Below are positions 11,249 through 23,043 of a stretch of DNA of 64,000 bases, one piece after another. The notes under the pieces were generated by a model that saw only the letters and a list, made by a program, of their open reading frames with translations, ran no database searches and had not been told where the DNA came from. The translations under genes and the position numbers were made by a program. Numbering within the stretch: the stretch's first letter is position 1; every line of letters begins with the position of its first letter. Source of the DNA: Condylostoma magnum (taxonomy: Eukaryota > Ciliophora > Heterotrichea > Heterotrichida > Condylostomatidae); the NCBI GenBank assembly GCA_920105805.1, contig CAKKTI010000002.1:1-64000 (forward strand). Reading direction: 5' to 3'.

Positions 11249-12676
11249 ATGGATGAAGATCAATACTATCAAAACTTCCTTTGTTCCTTAAATGAAGATA
11301 TACAGCTCCCCTCTGATGACGAAGAATACGTTGCAAAGGAAGAAGCTACAATAGATCATTTTGTAGGTAAAATCCCTAGATCAGAATTAAATGATTTAAG
11401 ATAGGATTGAGAAATCCCGCGAAGACCTCTGAGAAATGTTTATAGGCCAGTACTGCCAATTCCATCAGCCTAAACAATAAACAAATTGATATTTTTGACT
11501 AAGGAGCAAAGACTTGAATTTTTAACTTAAATCGAAATGTACATCCAACTGCTCTTATAAACTTTACTATTGGGAGACTCCCATGTAAAACTAGAGGTAA
11601 TGAAACTACTGAACTCCCTTCCAAAAGCTTAAGGAGTCGAATATGATGTCTCTTTTCTTTTATAAGACAGAGCCAGAGTGCAATTGACTCGTTAGGTTTC
11701 TGTACTCTAGATTCCTTTATTGCAGATACTAAGAAATTGTAATTTCATGTAAGATCTACTAGCTTGTTATCCAACTAGAAGGGAAATAAGGGATGCATTA
11801 GGAACATTTGCTCCAGCTTTTCTTAATAAAAGCTTACTGCCTTTAGAGGACCCTCCAGCACCTAGAAAAGTGAAATCTGGGTTTACAGTACTGGACGATA
11901 TGCTTTTGTTACAAGGAATTAGCTAATCTTTACTACCCAGTTGAATCTATGAAAAGTGGCTTCCCTTCAAGCAGCCTTCACAGGTAAAAAATAGGATAAA
12001 AAACCTGAAATCAAAGAAATACGAGGCAAAGAACGAGGCCTAGCTAAGAATAATGCAGCTTTTAGAGCAACAAAAGCAGAAATTCTCTCAAGATGAACTT
12101 TAACTACTAAACAGAGGTTTCCAGTGGTTTGGAAAGCAAAGGTTGCAATAGATTAAGAAGTACATTCTACCGCATAGATCACTGAAGCAGCTAGGAGAAG
12201 TATGCGAGCTAGACCTTAATAGTCCTTCAGTCCAATACGAGCAAATCAACTTCTACGAGGACATATGCGAGTGCTACTGTGCTTGTGAGTATGCTTTTGA
12301 GTCATATTTTATTCACTAAACTTTTTACTACGCACAAATACAGAATTCTCCTGATATTCTGTACTTTCTCGCCTTTTTCTCGCATGTACCTGCATATGCG
12401 TCGTTTCTCGAGATTCCTAAGATCTTAAATATAGCCTTTTTACCTTCGTATGATATGTACTAAGGTGCATATGACTTTTATGCAAAGCGGGTTAAAGAGT
12501 CTTATATTAAACTCACGATTAAATTAACTTAGAACCGGGCATTTAAGCTTTCATTTACTAAAAGCTCATATTTCCACACTTCTTATGAGCTGTTACCCTA
12601 TTAGTACATTATGTTATCAATTCCTCTATAAGTCAATTTTTAGCAAATAGTGCCAAGGGGATATTATGGGTTTTAA
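11249..12676 (+). CDS. Nuclear-type protein resembling Gon4-like/SANT proteins
   Basis: 475 residues, starting MDEDQYY with an acidic N-terminus. A helical block (LTKEQRLEFLTQIEMYIQ, residues about 90-110) and a later region with WLPFKQPSQVKNRIKNLKSK look like the mid-region of Gon4-like transcriptional regulators, but the match is from memory and weak. The C-terminal half is Tyr/Phe-rich. TAA-TAA at 12674-12679 ends it and overlaps the stop of the facing DUF229 gene. Alternative: lineage-specific protein of unknown role. Confidence 0.55.
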
Positions 12677-14382
12677 TAAGCCTGAGAGTTGATTATTTCC
12701 AAAGCATTATTAACTGTAGCTTGTATCAAATTTTCCATTTCCTGTGATAAGTTAGTTACTTTGCTCATTTGTAAACATGAGCATAGACTGAAAGGAATAC
12801 CTGCGTCTTAGCATGATCTATCCTTAGGGACTTCTTCAGTTATTAAGTTCTAGCCATACTTAGTGTCTTCTTCTATACCTGCCAGTCATAACTAAGTTTT
12901 CCTTAAATCCATTTTTGAAGTAAGTCTATAAGTGTTGGTCTAAATAGTCTGTATTTAGTCTTAGCTAAGTCTTTTATTGGTTATATAGAAAAATACAGGT
13001 AGTTTGTTCTCCTGATATGCATCAACACTTCTAAACCAGTCACCATAACGCATTCCATGGTCTCCTTATAGCAATATAGAAATCTCAAATTAATCACTTT
13101 TAGTTTTAATGATGTTCTATAAAAACTATAATAAGTCATCTTCAATAGTCTAAATATGTTGCCCTGTAGCTTCATGTCCTGCGTTAAAATGTAAGTAAAT
13201 TCATTAGTTAATGCCAGAGTACAAATCAATAAAACTAGATGTGTAGTTAAATGTATAAAAATGAGACATTTCAGAGCCAATGCATCTTTGCTTCTCTGTA
13301 TTATACTTATCCATGTTATAGTCTGAATAGGTAAATGCTCCACAATAGAATAGCCCAGTGGCATGGTCAACATTGGGAAGTCTACCTACTGCTATAGGAA
13401 AATAATTATCACAGTTTTCGAGTCCTAAATAGGTAATATACCCCTTTTCTTTCAAAATCGTCCAAATTGCATTAGACCCCACGAAATCTTGATACTGATT
13501 TAATGGTTGTTTAAATTTTAAAAATTAGTCATTTGCTGTATAGAACTTACATCCAAAAATGGGAACTTAGTTATCAATGGAAGCCGGGCCTAGTATATTA
13601 TGAAGCTTGAAATCAAAAACATTTCAGTTATCATCTAAGCTATTCATATATTCTACTACATTAGGCAACTTTCTATAAAAATGTTTTCTGGACATGCTAT
13701 CTAGAGTAAGCATTATTATCAGTTTTGGAGTCTCTTGTTTAAAGTTTTCCTCAGTTATTTACTATTTCCTTGGAGCCATAAACGCTTCCTTAAAAAGAGC
13801 ATCTGATGATTCCTCGCATGTTCCTAATGCAAATTCAATATGCTCCCCTACTTTAATAGGTTTTTCATACTCTTTTACTTCTCATAATAAATCGGCCTCA
13901 TTGCTCTTAAGCACCTTAGCTTGCTTGAAAGGTCCAATAATGTATCTACCCTTATAGCTTCCTGTACAGTTCATATACAGGAGAGATGAATTAGTATCGA
14001 TTCAGATTCTAGACGGGCCCCTGTGCTTGGTCGAGCATGCTGGATAAATCTTTTTCGGGAAGATGGCATCCCCTTCTTCTTATGTATACCCAAACGAGTC
14101 AGGTCTACATGATTAATCTAATTATTATAGTATATCTGTATTTTAGATATTCAAGAACTCAGGACTCTCCGGTATTGAGTGGTAAATTCCGTATGTAGTT
14201 ACCTAATTATTATTCTGATCTAGTTTTGTTAGGAATGATGCATTGCTGTTTGTATCGTATTTTTGAGGGAAGAATTCATGAATCTTATCCAATATCAAAT
14301 GATCGTTTGTTAGCAGTAATTGTCTGAGATAGACGATGTCGTATATAATTATGGCAAACCAAAAAAGATCCGAGAACTTCAT
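12673..14382 (-). CDS. DUF229 family protein (alkaline-phosphatase/sulfatase superfamily)
   Basis: 569 residues. A hydrophobic N-terminus (LFWFAIIIYDIVYL) acts as a signal anchor. The catalytic-type domain shows TLDSMSRKHFYRKLP (residues about 235-250), QRCIG...YTFNYTSSF, HFNAGHEATGQHI and GDHGMRYGDWF, the order seen in DUF229 proteins of animals and ciliates. These resemble metal-dependent hydrolases; the substrate is unknown. The protein probably acts in the secretory pathway or at the surface. Start ATG 14382 is 22 bases from the divergent STIMATE start. Confidence 0.85.
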
Positions 14383-14404
14383 ATTTATTTATCATCTGAT
14401 ATAA

Positions 14405-15112
14405 ATGTCTCTACAACATTCTAATGATAGTAATTGCCAACTTCTTGGGGATTTTGGATGAATAATACAAGTCATTTTGGGCTTAATTTCATTTAGCTCT
14501 TTAATAGGTAACTTAGAATTAGTAAAACGTTATATGGAGAAAAACAGGAGAACATGGAAAATTTGGTTTATGGATGCTTCAAAACAAGCAGTAGGCAGTG
14601 GAATGCTGCATGTTTTAAATCTGGGAGCAGCTATAATAATAGGATCAAACTCATCTAACCCTTGTATATGGTATTTTATCAATTTTACAATAGATACTCT
14701 TCTAGGAATGGTATTCTGCTTCCTTCTATTAAAACTTTTAGAAAAATGTTTACAAAATCGGGGAAATGCAAGCTTTAAATCAGGGTACTATGGAGAACCT
14801 GCTTAATGATGTATTTGGTTTTATCAGCTATGAATCTGGCTAATAATATGCTTATTCATGAAGGGCTTTGTGATTTTATTCGTCATTATATTTTAAGAGC
14901 CGCTGCTTTATATTGGGGAAGTTATGATGAGCCCTATTGAAGATAATCCTCAGCTGTAATTGGTTGTGGTAATGATTATTATTCCAGTAACGTTAAATGC
15001 TTTGATGTTTTGGGTTATTGATTCTTTTATTAAGTTAAAGAAGAAGAAAGTGGTTGAAGATACAAGTGAACTTAAGGAAATCGGAAACTATTATACTACT
15101 ATCAATAGTTAG
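14405..15112 (+). CDS. STIMATE-like ER calcium-entry regulator
   Basis: 235 residues. The N-terminal QLLGDFGWIIQ leads into a first membrane helix, followed by the family signature WKIWFMDASKQAVGSG...HVLNL and NPCIWYFINFTIDTLLG. STIMATE (TMEM110) is a multi-helix ER protein that promotes STIM-dependent calcium entry at ER-plasma membrane contacts; whether the ciliate has STIM is unknown. The conserved Trp in GDFGW is encoded by TGA. The stop is taken at TAG 15110-15112, which is followed by TAA; the frame stays open and protein-like for another 190 bases. Confidence 0.85.
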
Positions 15113-15412
15113 TAAATACATTTTGTAAAGTATTATAGTTTAATTGTTGGTATAAAAGATTAATGTAATTGATATAAGGAGTATTGTGCCTTATTTGATT
15201 GTAAGAGTATTGAATATTAAGTTGATTAAACATTTCGACTGCTATAGGACTTATAGGTAGAAAATATAAGCTTATAATATATTATTGATCTAAGGGGAAG
15301 TTTTAACATAATTATTTACAAAATAATACTAATAACAATAATACATAATTTTACAATATCATTTTAACAAAAGTTTACATAAGCCAATTAAGCTCCTTTC
15401 AAAAATAAATTA
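15113..15412. other. Spacer between convergent genes
   Basis: 300 AT-rich bases between the STIMATE stop and the coiled-coil stop. The plus frame continuing from STIMATE (to about 15305) could still be coding: few Trp, normal Gln content. No other feature seen. Confidence 0.3.
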
Positions 15413-16525
15413 TTAACAAAACGATGACTTATTTACTTTCAAACTTCTCCCAGGCTTATTATACGGCTTTTAAGAGCAGTTTTGCATAAATTCCACCATA
15501 CTTTACTCTAATGAATCTCCACTAGCTCTATTAGGAAACATCTTTTCATAAACCAGTAGCAGAACCTTTTCATTTGTTAACAATTGCTCAAGTATACTTC
15601 TTTTGTCAAAATCAGTAAAATGCTCTTTTGCAACATTTGAGGTTGAGTTTAAGCTTTATCCTCTTGTGCTTGGCTTTGAGGTATTACGAGTTCTCAAAAA
15701 TCTTTATTACCTTAAACTCTTATTTTTGCGCTCCATAATCTTTTTCCTTGTACTTTCAACACACTCTAAAAAGATCTGCTCTAAATCAGTTTTTTAATAG
15801 AAAATTTTACTTTTGTGGTTATTAATCAGTCTTTATTTATTCTTACTCTATTAAGCAATATTTCGATACTTATTTACAGCTTCAATGCATTTTGTTTCTA
15901 ATTCTATCATATTGGATTCCATTTCTTACAAGGCTTTATTGATGTCCTGGTTGTTTAAGAAGATCTGCTATATGACCAACCCGTATTTGGATAAGGGAGT
16001 GAAATTAATCTCTGGCTTTTGGTATACAACATCATTTTCTTTATTATACACAACTTGAAACACTTCCTTTTCCTCCAACTCTTTAATTTCCTTTTGAGCT
16101 TCCTTTACATGGAGCTATAATATCTCATTATCTTATTTTAAATTATGATTTTATTCCTTGATCTTCTTAATATCGTCTTTATAATTCTTAATTGTGTTTT
16201 GTAGCTATAACGCCTCTTATCTAAATCAGTCCACTTGATGTTTAAGTCTTTTTATTTCACCTGATTGTTCTGCTTGGACAATTTCAACATTTTGCTCTTT
16301 CTTGTATTCCTTTATTTCATTGTATAATTTATTCATTTGGTATCTGTAAGCTGAAATAAAGTCATACTCATTCTTTTGTATTCTCTTTATGATGTGATTA
16401 TCTAATTATTTCAAATAGCTTTACAGCTGACTGAAAATCCTTTACACTCTATCCTGCTTTTCCTCATTTTAAGTAATGAAAGCAGTGTCATTAATTATCA
16501 ATTATTTCCTTTCTTTATTTTACAT
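15413..16525 (-). CDS. Long coiled-coil protein
   Basis: 370 residues from ATG 16525 to TAA-TAA at 15410-15415. Residues about 50-180 and 195-290 form long coiled coils (EIKRLKHQVDWFRQEAL; KEAQKEIKELEEKEVF), with a basic stretch near residue 285. Such proteins are commonly basal-body or cytoskeletal parts, but no family is recognised. The same frame remains open upstream to about 16795 with coiled-coil character just before the chosen ATG, so the real start may be further upstream or behind a short intron. Confidence 0.65.
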
Positions 16526-16820
16526 TTTATTAAGTTGTTAATTTATTTATGTGGATATTATATTTGAATTGTTTTGTACTGATTTTTCAAGCGCTAAAAT
16601 AGCCAGCTAATCTACCAATACAGCCTTGTTTCTCCAGTAATACAATAACAATAAGTAGATACTGTTATTTTAGGCAGTACCATTTTCAAAGTGTAATAAT
16701 CAACAGCCTATTGCCTAATATCAGAAGCATAAACTTCCCTAATGCTCCAACCCTAAAAAGTAAGCTAACTTCTAACAAACACATATAAATCAGATTAAGA
16801 CTAACCTTTAAGCTAACTCA
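16526..16820 (-). other. Unresolved protein-like stretch upstream of the coiled-coil gene
   Basis: Two minus-strand frames look coding here. One is continuous with the coiled-coil gene (VDQLAILALEKSVQNN just before its ATG). The other reads QGWSIREVYASDIRQQ. Neither has a good in-frame ATG. A short intron joining them or a 5' extension of the coiled-coil gene would explain it. cDNA would settle the structure. Confidence 0.3.
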
Positions 16821-17117
16821 CTAATTATCCCTGTGCTTCTTCATCACTTCAACGAATTCTTGAAGCTGAATAACTCCGTCGTTATTGGTGTCAGCCTCCT
16901 GAATCATCTCATCAACTTCACTGTCAGCTACTCTTTCACCAGAAATGCTAGACATGACAGTCTTTAACTCATTTCTGCTTATGGTTCCATTTCCATCACG
17001 GTCGAAGATTTAGAACAATTAATTAAGCTGGCTGTCATCTCTATTGTCGTAAAAGGCAATCATAGCTGCTGAGAAATCTTGGATTTATTGTTCGTTTAGA
17101 GGAGCACTCTCTGACAT
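16821..17117 (-). CDS. Two-EF-hand calcium-binding protein
   Basis: 98 residues. Two canonical calcium loops: [13 protein letters not shown] and [13 protein letters not shown], each with acidic residues at loop positions 1, 3, 5 and the -z Glu. The N-terminal 35 residues form helices without a loop. It is about two thirds of a calmodulin or centrin, like a single C-terminal lobe with a leader, and probably a small calcium sensor. Ends TAG-TGA (16818-16823). Confidence 0.85.
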
Positions 17118-17487
17118 TTTAATTATTAACCAACAATTTTTTTACTGCTTTACAAGTATTGAAGGGCATAGGAGGAAGTGAATTTAAAGGTAATTTTGGA
17201 AAATTAAGTGAAAGTTTATGTATTGGTTTTTATAGAGCTTTTAGAATTGTGTGTTTTATAAATTGGAGAGTAAGTGTTATTTGGAGTATGATTGCTTAAT
17301 TTATATTTGAAAGGAGTCAATATTGGCTTGTTATTTATACATATTTTAGAATACTACTAAGTTAGGTTATTAATTTGGTATAATATATCATATTTTATCT
17401 AATTTTATAATAAAGATACTGGTTAAATTACTTATATTACTCTAAAAAAATAATTTAATAGCACATATTATTGTTATATTTGAAAAT
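17118..17487. promoter_or_regulatory. Divergent intergenic region
   Basis: 370 AT-rich bases between the EF-hand start and the next plus-strand gene. A/T runs and several TAATTT-type words; no defined motif or RNA gene seen. Confidence 0.3.
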
Positions 17488-18114
17488 ATGTTAGAACTAA
17501 ATACATTAAAGTATCTTGCTGGGTGAATTAAATATGTACCCTGTCAAAGGATTCTATTATTAGCTATTCAGTACATTAAGGAGAAATTAGCACAAGTAAA
17601 ATCAAAGTTTAGAATGATAAATTGAGTAATGTCTTAACTGTTAAATATTTAGAGTTTTCAAGTATTTAATATTCTAAAGCATAAGTAACATAAAACAACT
17701 TACTTCTCTAGTGAAAAGTATATATGGACTCTTGTATTCAGTATATCATAATCCTTAGTTTATTACCTGTGAATCTAATGCTTAATGAATTAGATATCTA
17801 AGGTCTCTTTTATATATATCTATATTCCTTAAAGTTGAGTGTTATTTTTTAACAAAACTAAATTAAAGCTCCTTTTAAAGAATGCATACCCTCTATTTAA
17901 GTCATTTTATAAGTAGAATAAAGTGTAGCTCGTATTTCTTTTATTGAATAATACTATTAAGCAGAATAGCTACCATCATATGACTTATAATAACAACTTA
18001 ATAAAATACAATGCACAAGCTATAACTAAATTATTTCTTTAGTATATGCTAAGCAAGAATTTAAGAACAAATTAACAACTAAATAAATATGCGATTGCTT
18101 AAATGTACAGATAG
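17488..18114 (+). CDS. Hypothetical Lys/Leu-rich protein
   Basis: 208 residues from ATG 17488 (context AAATATG). The translation has ordinary composition, with rare TGA and regular TAA/TAG as Gln: for example LLLAIQYIKEKLAQVKSK and NAYPLFKSFYKQNKVQL. It is likely all helical. No family recognised. TAG 18112-18114 is chosen as the stop because the facing gene ends at 18137; TAA 18100-18102 is an alternative. It could be missed by any annotation using the standard code. Confidence 0.5.
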
Positions 18115-18136
18115 AATCATTTAATTGTTAAAATTA

Positions 18137-18487
18137 TTACTTATTATCTTTCTGTCTTAATTTGATTATTCTGTCTTCAATCTGATCATAATATTTGTCA
18201 ACATAAAAATCACCTAATCTGTTTTGGTTATTTATTGTAAAATATATCGTAGGAACTAAAATAAGAGTAGCTTGCACTGACCTAAATCCTAATGAACCTA
18301 ATTTATACATTTGTGGATACATTGTAATTATTGAACTTAGACAAATTCCCATTGTAAAACCTATATATGGGCGAAATTGTGTTGTAACATTAGATGTAAA
18401 GTATTACTTAGCTTCTTTTGAATCCATGTATTAACTGTAGTATAGATCTAAGTGTTCTTTGATTTCTTCTCGAGTAATATCTCCCAT
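18137..18487 (-). CDS. Small two-helix membrane protein
   Basis: 116 residues, MGDITREEIKEHLDLYY at the N-terminus, then two hydrophobic helices (residues about 42-58 and 66-82) and a basic tail DRIIKLRQKDNK, ending TAA-TAA. The layout resembles small mitochondrial or ER inner-membrane proteins, but the family is unknown. The start ATG 18487 is favoured over internal Met codons because the acidic N-terminal helix is clearly coding. Confidence 0.65.
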
Positions 18488-18767
18488 TTAAGTAAGGTAT
18501 TTTGTGTATATTTAAGTTTTAAAGTGTGTACATAGTTATTGATTCGTATACTGTTTACAAAATATAAAGTACTATTCTAAATTATATACTTAAATTATTA
18601 AAAGATAAAATACAGAGTAAATATATCGTATGAAGCTGTTAATCAAATTACTATCAAGATTTTTTTAAAAAGTACTTTAAACTTATAAAAGCAAAAAAGT
18701 TCAAATACTAAGATAATTTGATTAGGTGAATTAATTAAATCATTTATCAATTTTTGTTGAATTTAAT

Positions 18768-19769
18768 ATGGGGTACGATTTCAGTGAGCTTGGAATTTCT
18801 GCAGTAATCGGTGTAACATGCACAATGTTGATAATTTCTACACTTATGATAATAGATGCCATCAGAGGGCATTTAAAATGCTGGAATTATCCAGAGTTGT
18901 AAAAGAGAGTTATTCTTATTTTATTAACTCCCGTAGTAGAAGGATGAATGGCTTGGGCTACTTTTATGAAACCTGAATTTGCTGAAAATTTCGGATTTAT
19001 TGTAGCTTTATATGTCTCTTCGGTATTACTGTCCTTTTACTACTTTGCATAAATTTTAATCGTAAAGTTTGTTGGACGTACCAACGATTTATCTGAGAGA
19101 CGACAATTTATAGCTTCATTCTTTCAGAGGAAATAAAAGGTTTAATGCAAATTGAAATGTCTTGGATCATTTGACACAAGCACAATAGAAAAAGCTATAA
19201 GATATACGAAGTTTCTTGATTTTGCTGTTTATTAAAACGTAGTAGTAATACCAACTCTAGCAATCTTAGCTACAATACTGAAATATACTGATAGTGATTA
19301 GATGAATCCTAAACATTCTACATATGATACAGCTATTTTCTGGATTGGTATGGCGAAATTTGCTAGTACAATAATGGCTATGCTAAACATACTTACTTGG
19401 GTAGCAGGCTTGGTTAATTCTGGAAGTAAGGAAATATTGAAACTGTAATTAAAAGATAAAGCTTTTGTAATTTAGCTTGGAGTAATGGCTCCCTAATTCT
19501 AGTCGTTTTTTATTCAGATTTTTGTATCTCAGGGCTTAGTAGCTAATGATGAGTACAGTAAGCATGAGATTCAGCTGTTTACATAATCTCTTCTTGTTTG
19601 CTGTGAAATGATGATATTGAGCTTTGCATAATCATTATGCTACCCTGTATCAGATTATCAAAAGAAAATGGTTGAAAGAGGAGATTCAGTTATTGACGAG
19701 TCATTGATTACAGTTAAATAAGTTTAGCTTAGAAATTTAAAAACTGTTGTTTGTAAGGTTATAAAATGA
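18768..19769 (+). CDS. TMEM184/organic-solute-transporter-alpha-like protein
   Basis: 333 residues with about seven hydrophobic helices. Order and spacing, plus TPVVEGWMAWATFMKPE, KFLDFAVYQNVVVIPTLAIL and a late helix beginning LGVMAPQFQSFF, resemble the TMEM184/OSTalpha (DUF300) family, seven-helix proteins tied to solute transport or trafficking. The Trp in VEGW is TGA. The stop is taken at TGA 19767-19769; TAA 19725 or 19773 are possible. It converges on a minus-strand gene. Confidence 0.65.
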
Positions 19770-19841
19770 AAATAAACTATTATACAAATGATGCTTAAAA
19801 TCTTCATGGTCAAAATTTATTACATATTCAAAATCTCTGCA

Positions 19842-20462
19842 TCAAATAGGTGAAATTCTTGCTAATAGCCCTCCACATCTAGCACAATAATGCAAAATAT
19901 CTTACATCTTATCCCCTTCTGTCTTACAACATATCAAACTTTTACTAAAACCACAAATTTAGGCTCAGAAGGGCTACCTTGTCTTTTAAAATCCAATCTA
20001 TGTTGCAACTTCTTCCTTGCAATGCTAGCAATAAACCTTAGTAGGTATAGCTCCTATCCCAAATTCACTGAAAAATCCACTTTAATCCTACTCCGTTTAC
20101 TCTTAACTATATGGTGAATAATTCTCATCACTTGTTACACTGTAATGATAAGGAATGCTTGATCTACTAGAGTCCATATCATGATTATTTATATTAAAAG
20201 TAACAGTTTTCTTACTCAATTACCTAGGACTAACTGTATTATGAATAGATTCTATATCCTCGTCAGTATTTTAAAGATTCACGTCTTCTAATTATTCCTG
20301 GAATCTTTATATAGGATCAGTAAATTACAGAAATTTAAAGGGTCTTATAGCATTATCTTTTATTTAAAGCCCATGCTGAATTGTCTCTAATTTAAAGTTA
20401 CGATCGCTTTATGACCGCTTTATATGACTTTTTTAATTTGCTTACTTTTTTGACCTTTTCAT
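19842..20462 (-). CDS. LITAF-like zinc-ribbon protein, second copy
   Basis: 206 residues. A basic, Ser/Gln-rich N-terminus leads to a C-terminal LITAF-type domain: KVYCQHCKEEVATQ, a hydrophobic mid-segment with Cys pairs (SKSLICCK), and HYCARCGG. It is not close in sequence to the gene at 1183-1842, so the family has several divergent members here. The stop TGA 19842-19844 lies just after the domain; if TGA is read as Trp the frame continues about 25 more codons. The ATG is 13 bases after the SAM gene's stop. Confidence 0.7.
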
Positions 20463-20475
20463 TTTAATTTTACAT

Positions 20476-21411
20476 CTAATTTTGTTTATTTTTTAAGTGA
20501 TACGCAATACGTAACGGACTGACTCGCATATACTTACTTGGCAACTTTCTCTATTTGTTTAGCGAGCTGAGGGTAGGCTGTAAAACCCTTGAGCTTCTGT
20601 CCATCATACTGCTTTAAAATCTGCTTTCATTAGAACTGTACATCATTTAAGAAGGCTGGTTTTCTACCTAGTAAAATGTTTGCCTTGGTGTCTTTTGTTT
20701 TATAGGAGGACTTTGATTGTAGTAGGAGTCCGGATAATCGTCTAAAGGATCCTCATTAACGCTTTGAGCAACAGATAACTAAGCAATAGCTTATTGATTC
20801 TTTTCTATAGCTTTCATCATTTCTAGTTACTGTTGAGACAGTTGAATAATAATTTCCTTTATTTGTTCGAATTAAAAGTCATGTTAAGTTCCAAAATGAC
20901 CTGTACTTTACATTTCAATACTATCTTCTTATTCGGGGTATGACTGCATTGAGTCGTTAATTTATTCCGAGGGAGCAGTAAATCCTCCTTCGTTCATTTA
21001 TTCAATTATTTAAAGAAATCTGCTTCTTGGGCCTATTGGAATTCCCAGATCTACCAGATCTTCTTTCGTAAGCAAAGGAATATCTTCATATGAAATTTGA
21101 TTATCTTTAAATTAGTTATAAAATTCTGAAAGGTTTAATTCGTATAAGAACTAATAGAGCTTGTCTTAGGGACTATAATCTAGTTGATCATTATATTTAA
21201 AGTGGTGTTAGGGAGGATATGGGGTTCGGTTATCGTTTATTGGAATATCTCCCCTGGACTAGGATCGTGTTACAGCTAATTCCTACATAAAATTTACTCT
21301 TATGGTGCTACTTCTTAAATTTTTAAATCTAGTAGATGGCCTGCTCATAACACTTTTACCAGAAGCCAATCTAGAACTATTTCTTTATTAAGCTTTAAGA
21401 GGTGAAGCCAT
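20476..21411 (-). CDS. SAM-domain protein
   Basis: 311 residues. A basic N-terminus is followed by a sterile-alpha-motif domain at about residues 85-150: LYQFLYELNLSEFYNQF...LLTKEDLVDLGI...GPRSRFLQIIEQM. SAM domains make protein oligomers or bind RNA. A Gln-rich coiled coil (EQIKEIIIQLSQQQLEMMKA) follows. A paralogue with a closely similar SAM domain (LLTKKDLVDMNIPIEPR) lies at 54748-55302, which suggests a small family. Ends at TAG 20476-20478. Confidence 0.82.
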
Positions 21412-21428
21412 GTTTAAATTTTTCAAAT

Positions 21429-22982
21429 TTAATCTAAATTGTTAAACATTTGGTCATACTCGCTCTTTATCTCCAAGTAGCTTTTATCCAAAGCATTTTC
21501 AATGCACATAAGTGAATTCAGCATAGACAACTTAGGAAATGATTACCTTTCTCCTTTGACAATGCACTTTTGTATTAAGGCTTCACTAGGATTATGCATT
21601 ATTCTGTAAAAATCCCTTCAGTTAGGAATAGGTTATACTACAACCCAATTCTTCTATTATTACATGAATATGTTCTATAGAGCCCTTAGTTGATTTAAAA
21701 CTCCCATAGCTTTAATATGCTCAACCCAATGCCTCATTTCCATCACACATAAATGTTTTACAGTTTAAAAGAATTTAGAAATACTACCCTGCTGGTTGAT
21801 CTATTCAAAATCTGAAACAGATACTATTCATGGAATTGTTTGACTAACAATGAAAGAATTAGTATTAAACAACTAAGTAACAATTTCCATAGGCCAAGCA
21901 GTGTCATATGATCCATTGACATATTTGACGTCATTAAACTCGTACTTAGCTTCTTAGGAGTTTAAATCATTACACTTCAATTAAACTGGCTCGTATAAGA
22001 AGGGAAAAGAACATGCAGCTAGAGCTGCACTTCAAATATAAACATGAGGAGCTGTTATATAATTAAGCACTTTTGTTTCTTATAACCCCCTGTCTTATTC
22101 AACTACAATGTTTAGTATAAATCCAGTCCTCTCATAAGCTTCATAAAAGGTTATATCAGGAATATTATTTCTTACAAATGTTTCAATCTTTTGCATATCA
22201 AAAAGACAGCCATTAGTTAGAAGTCTGTTTATTTTACGCCTTAATGACCCCAGATTATTCCTTTATAAATTGTTATAATTAATGTATCCTTTTCTAAATA
22301 TTTTATGCACATCTTCAGGACATGTAGTACCAATCAATGAAGCTATGATTGCTCCAGTTGACATCCCTAAAATGATCCTTGGTAGTATATTACATCGATC
22401 TAATGCTTTGATTAATCCTAAATGATAATACGTAAGAGCGGCTCCCCCAGTGAGAACTAAGCCAGTTTTGCCATACGCAAAATTACATTAAGAAAAAAAC
22501 TGCATCTTTTACTCTATATCAATCTGCTTAGAGTTCTATATATATTCTAAAGTTTCTATAACCTCGATCTAATAATCCTCTATAAGCTTTTTTGTTCCAA
22601 TTAGACATTGATTATAAAGCTCAGGGTTTAAAATGCCTCCAAGATCCCTAAACATTCCGCTTTATAAATGCCATATCAAACCATCAATATCCCCATCTTA
22701 CTTCAGGTGTCTTATGAGCTTTAATCGACGTAAAATTAGCCTATAATCAAATAAATCAGACTGATCTCTCATTTTTCATAAATGCATAGATTTAACCTCA
22801 TCAATTTTCTACGCATTGGCCTTCCATTCTTACCAATTTAAGGATTTTTTTAACTTTTACTATTAAAGTCGTGTAACATTCAATCCTCATATTCTATCCA
22901 ATACTGTTATTAACAATTTATCTGCAATTTCATCCAAAACCTCACACAACTCAAATATCTCCCCTCTGATCCACTTACTCAT
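21429..22982 (-). CDS. Patatin-like lipase of the Tgl/SDP1 type, catalytic Asp replaced
   Basis: 517 residues. The N-terminal DUF3336-like region (LNWQEWKANAQ; LIEDYQIEVIETL) precedes a patatin domain: glycine-rich oxyanion LTGGAALTYYHLGL, nucleophile elbow GMSTG and WSAALAACSFPF. Yeast Tgl3/4/5 and plant SDP1 hydrolyse triacylglycerol on lipid droplets. The dyad Asp is normally in a DGS motif; here it reads VNGSYD, so Asp is Asn while the Ser is kept. Activity may be lost or altered. The match ends with the typical FNTNSFIVSQ. Stop TAA 21429-21431. Confidence 0.85.
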
Positions 22983-23043
22983 AAAGAAGAACTACGAGTG
23001 TTATCTATTAGATTTCATAAAAATGTTAACAAGTGAACAAAAA

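Noticed and set aside
12981-13373. A 130-codon minus-strand frame inside the DUF229 gene.
   Set aside because: It is in a different phase from the conserved motifs GHEATGQHI and GDHGMRYGDWF, so it is a shadow.
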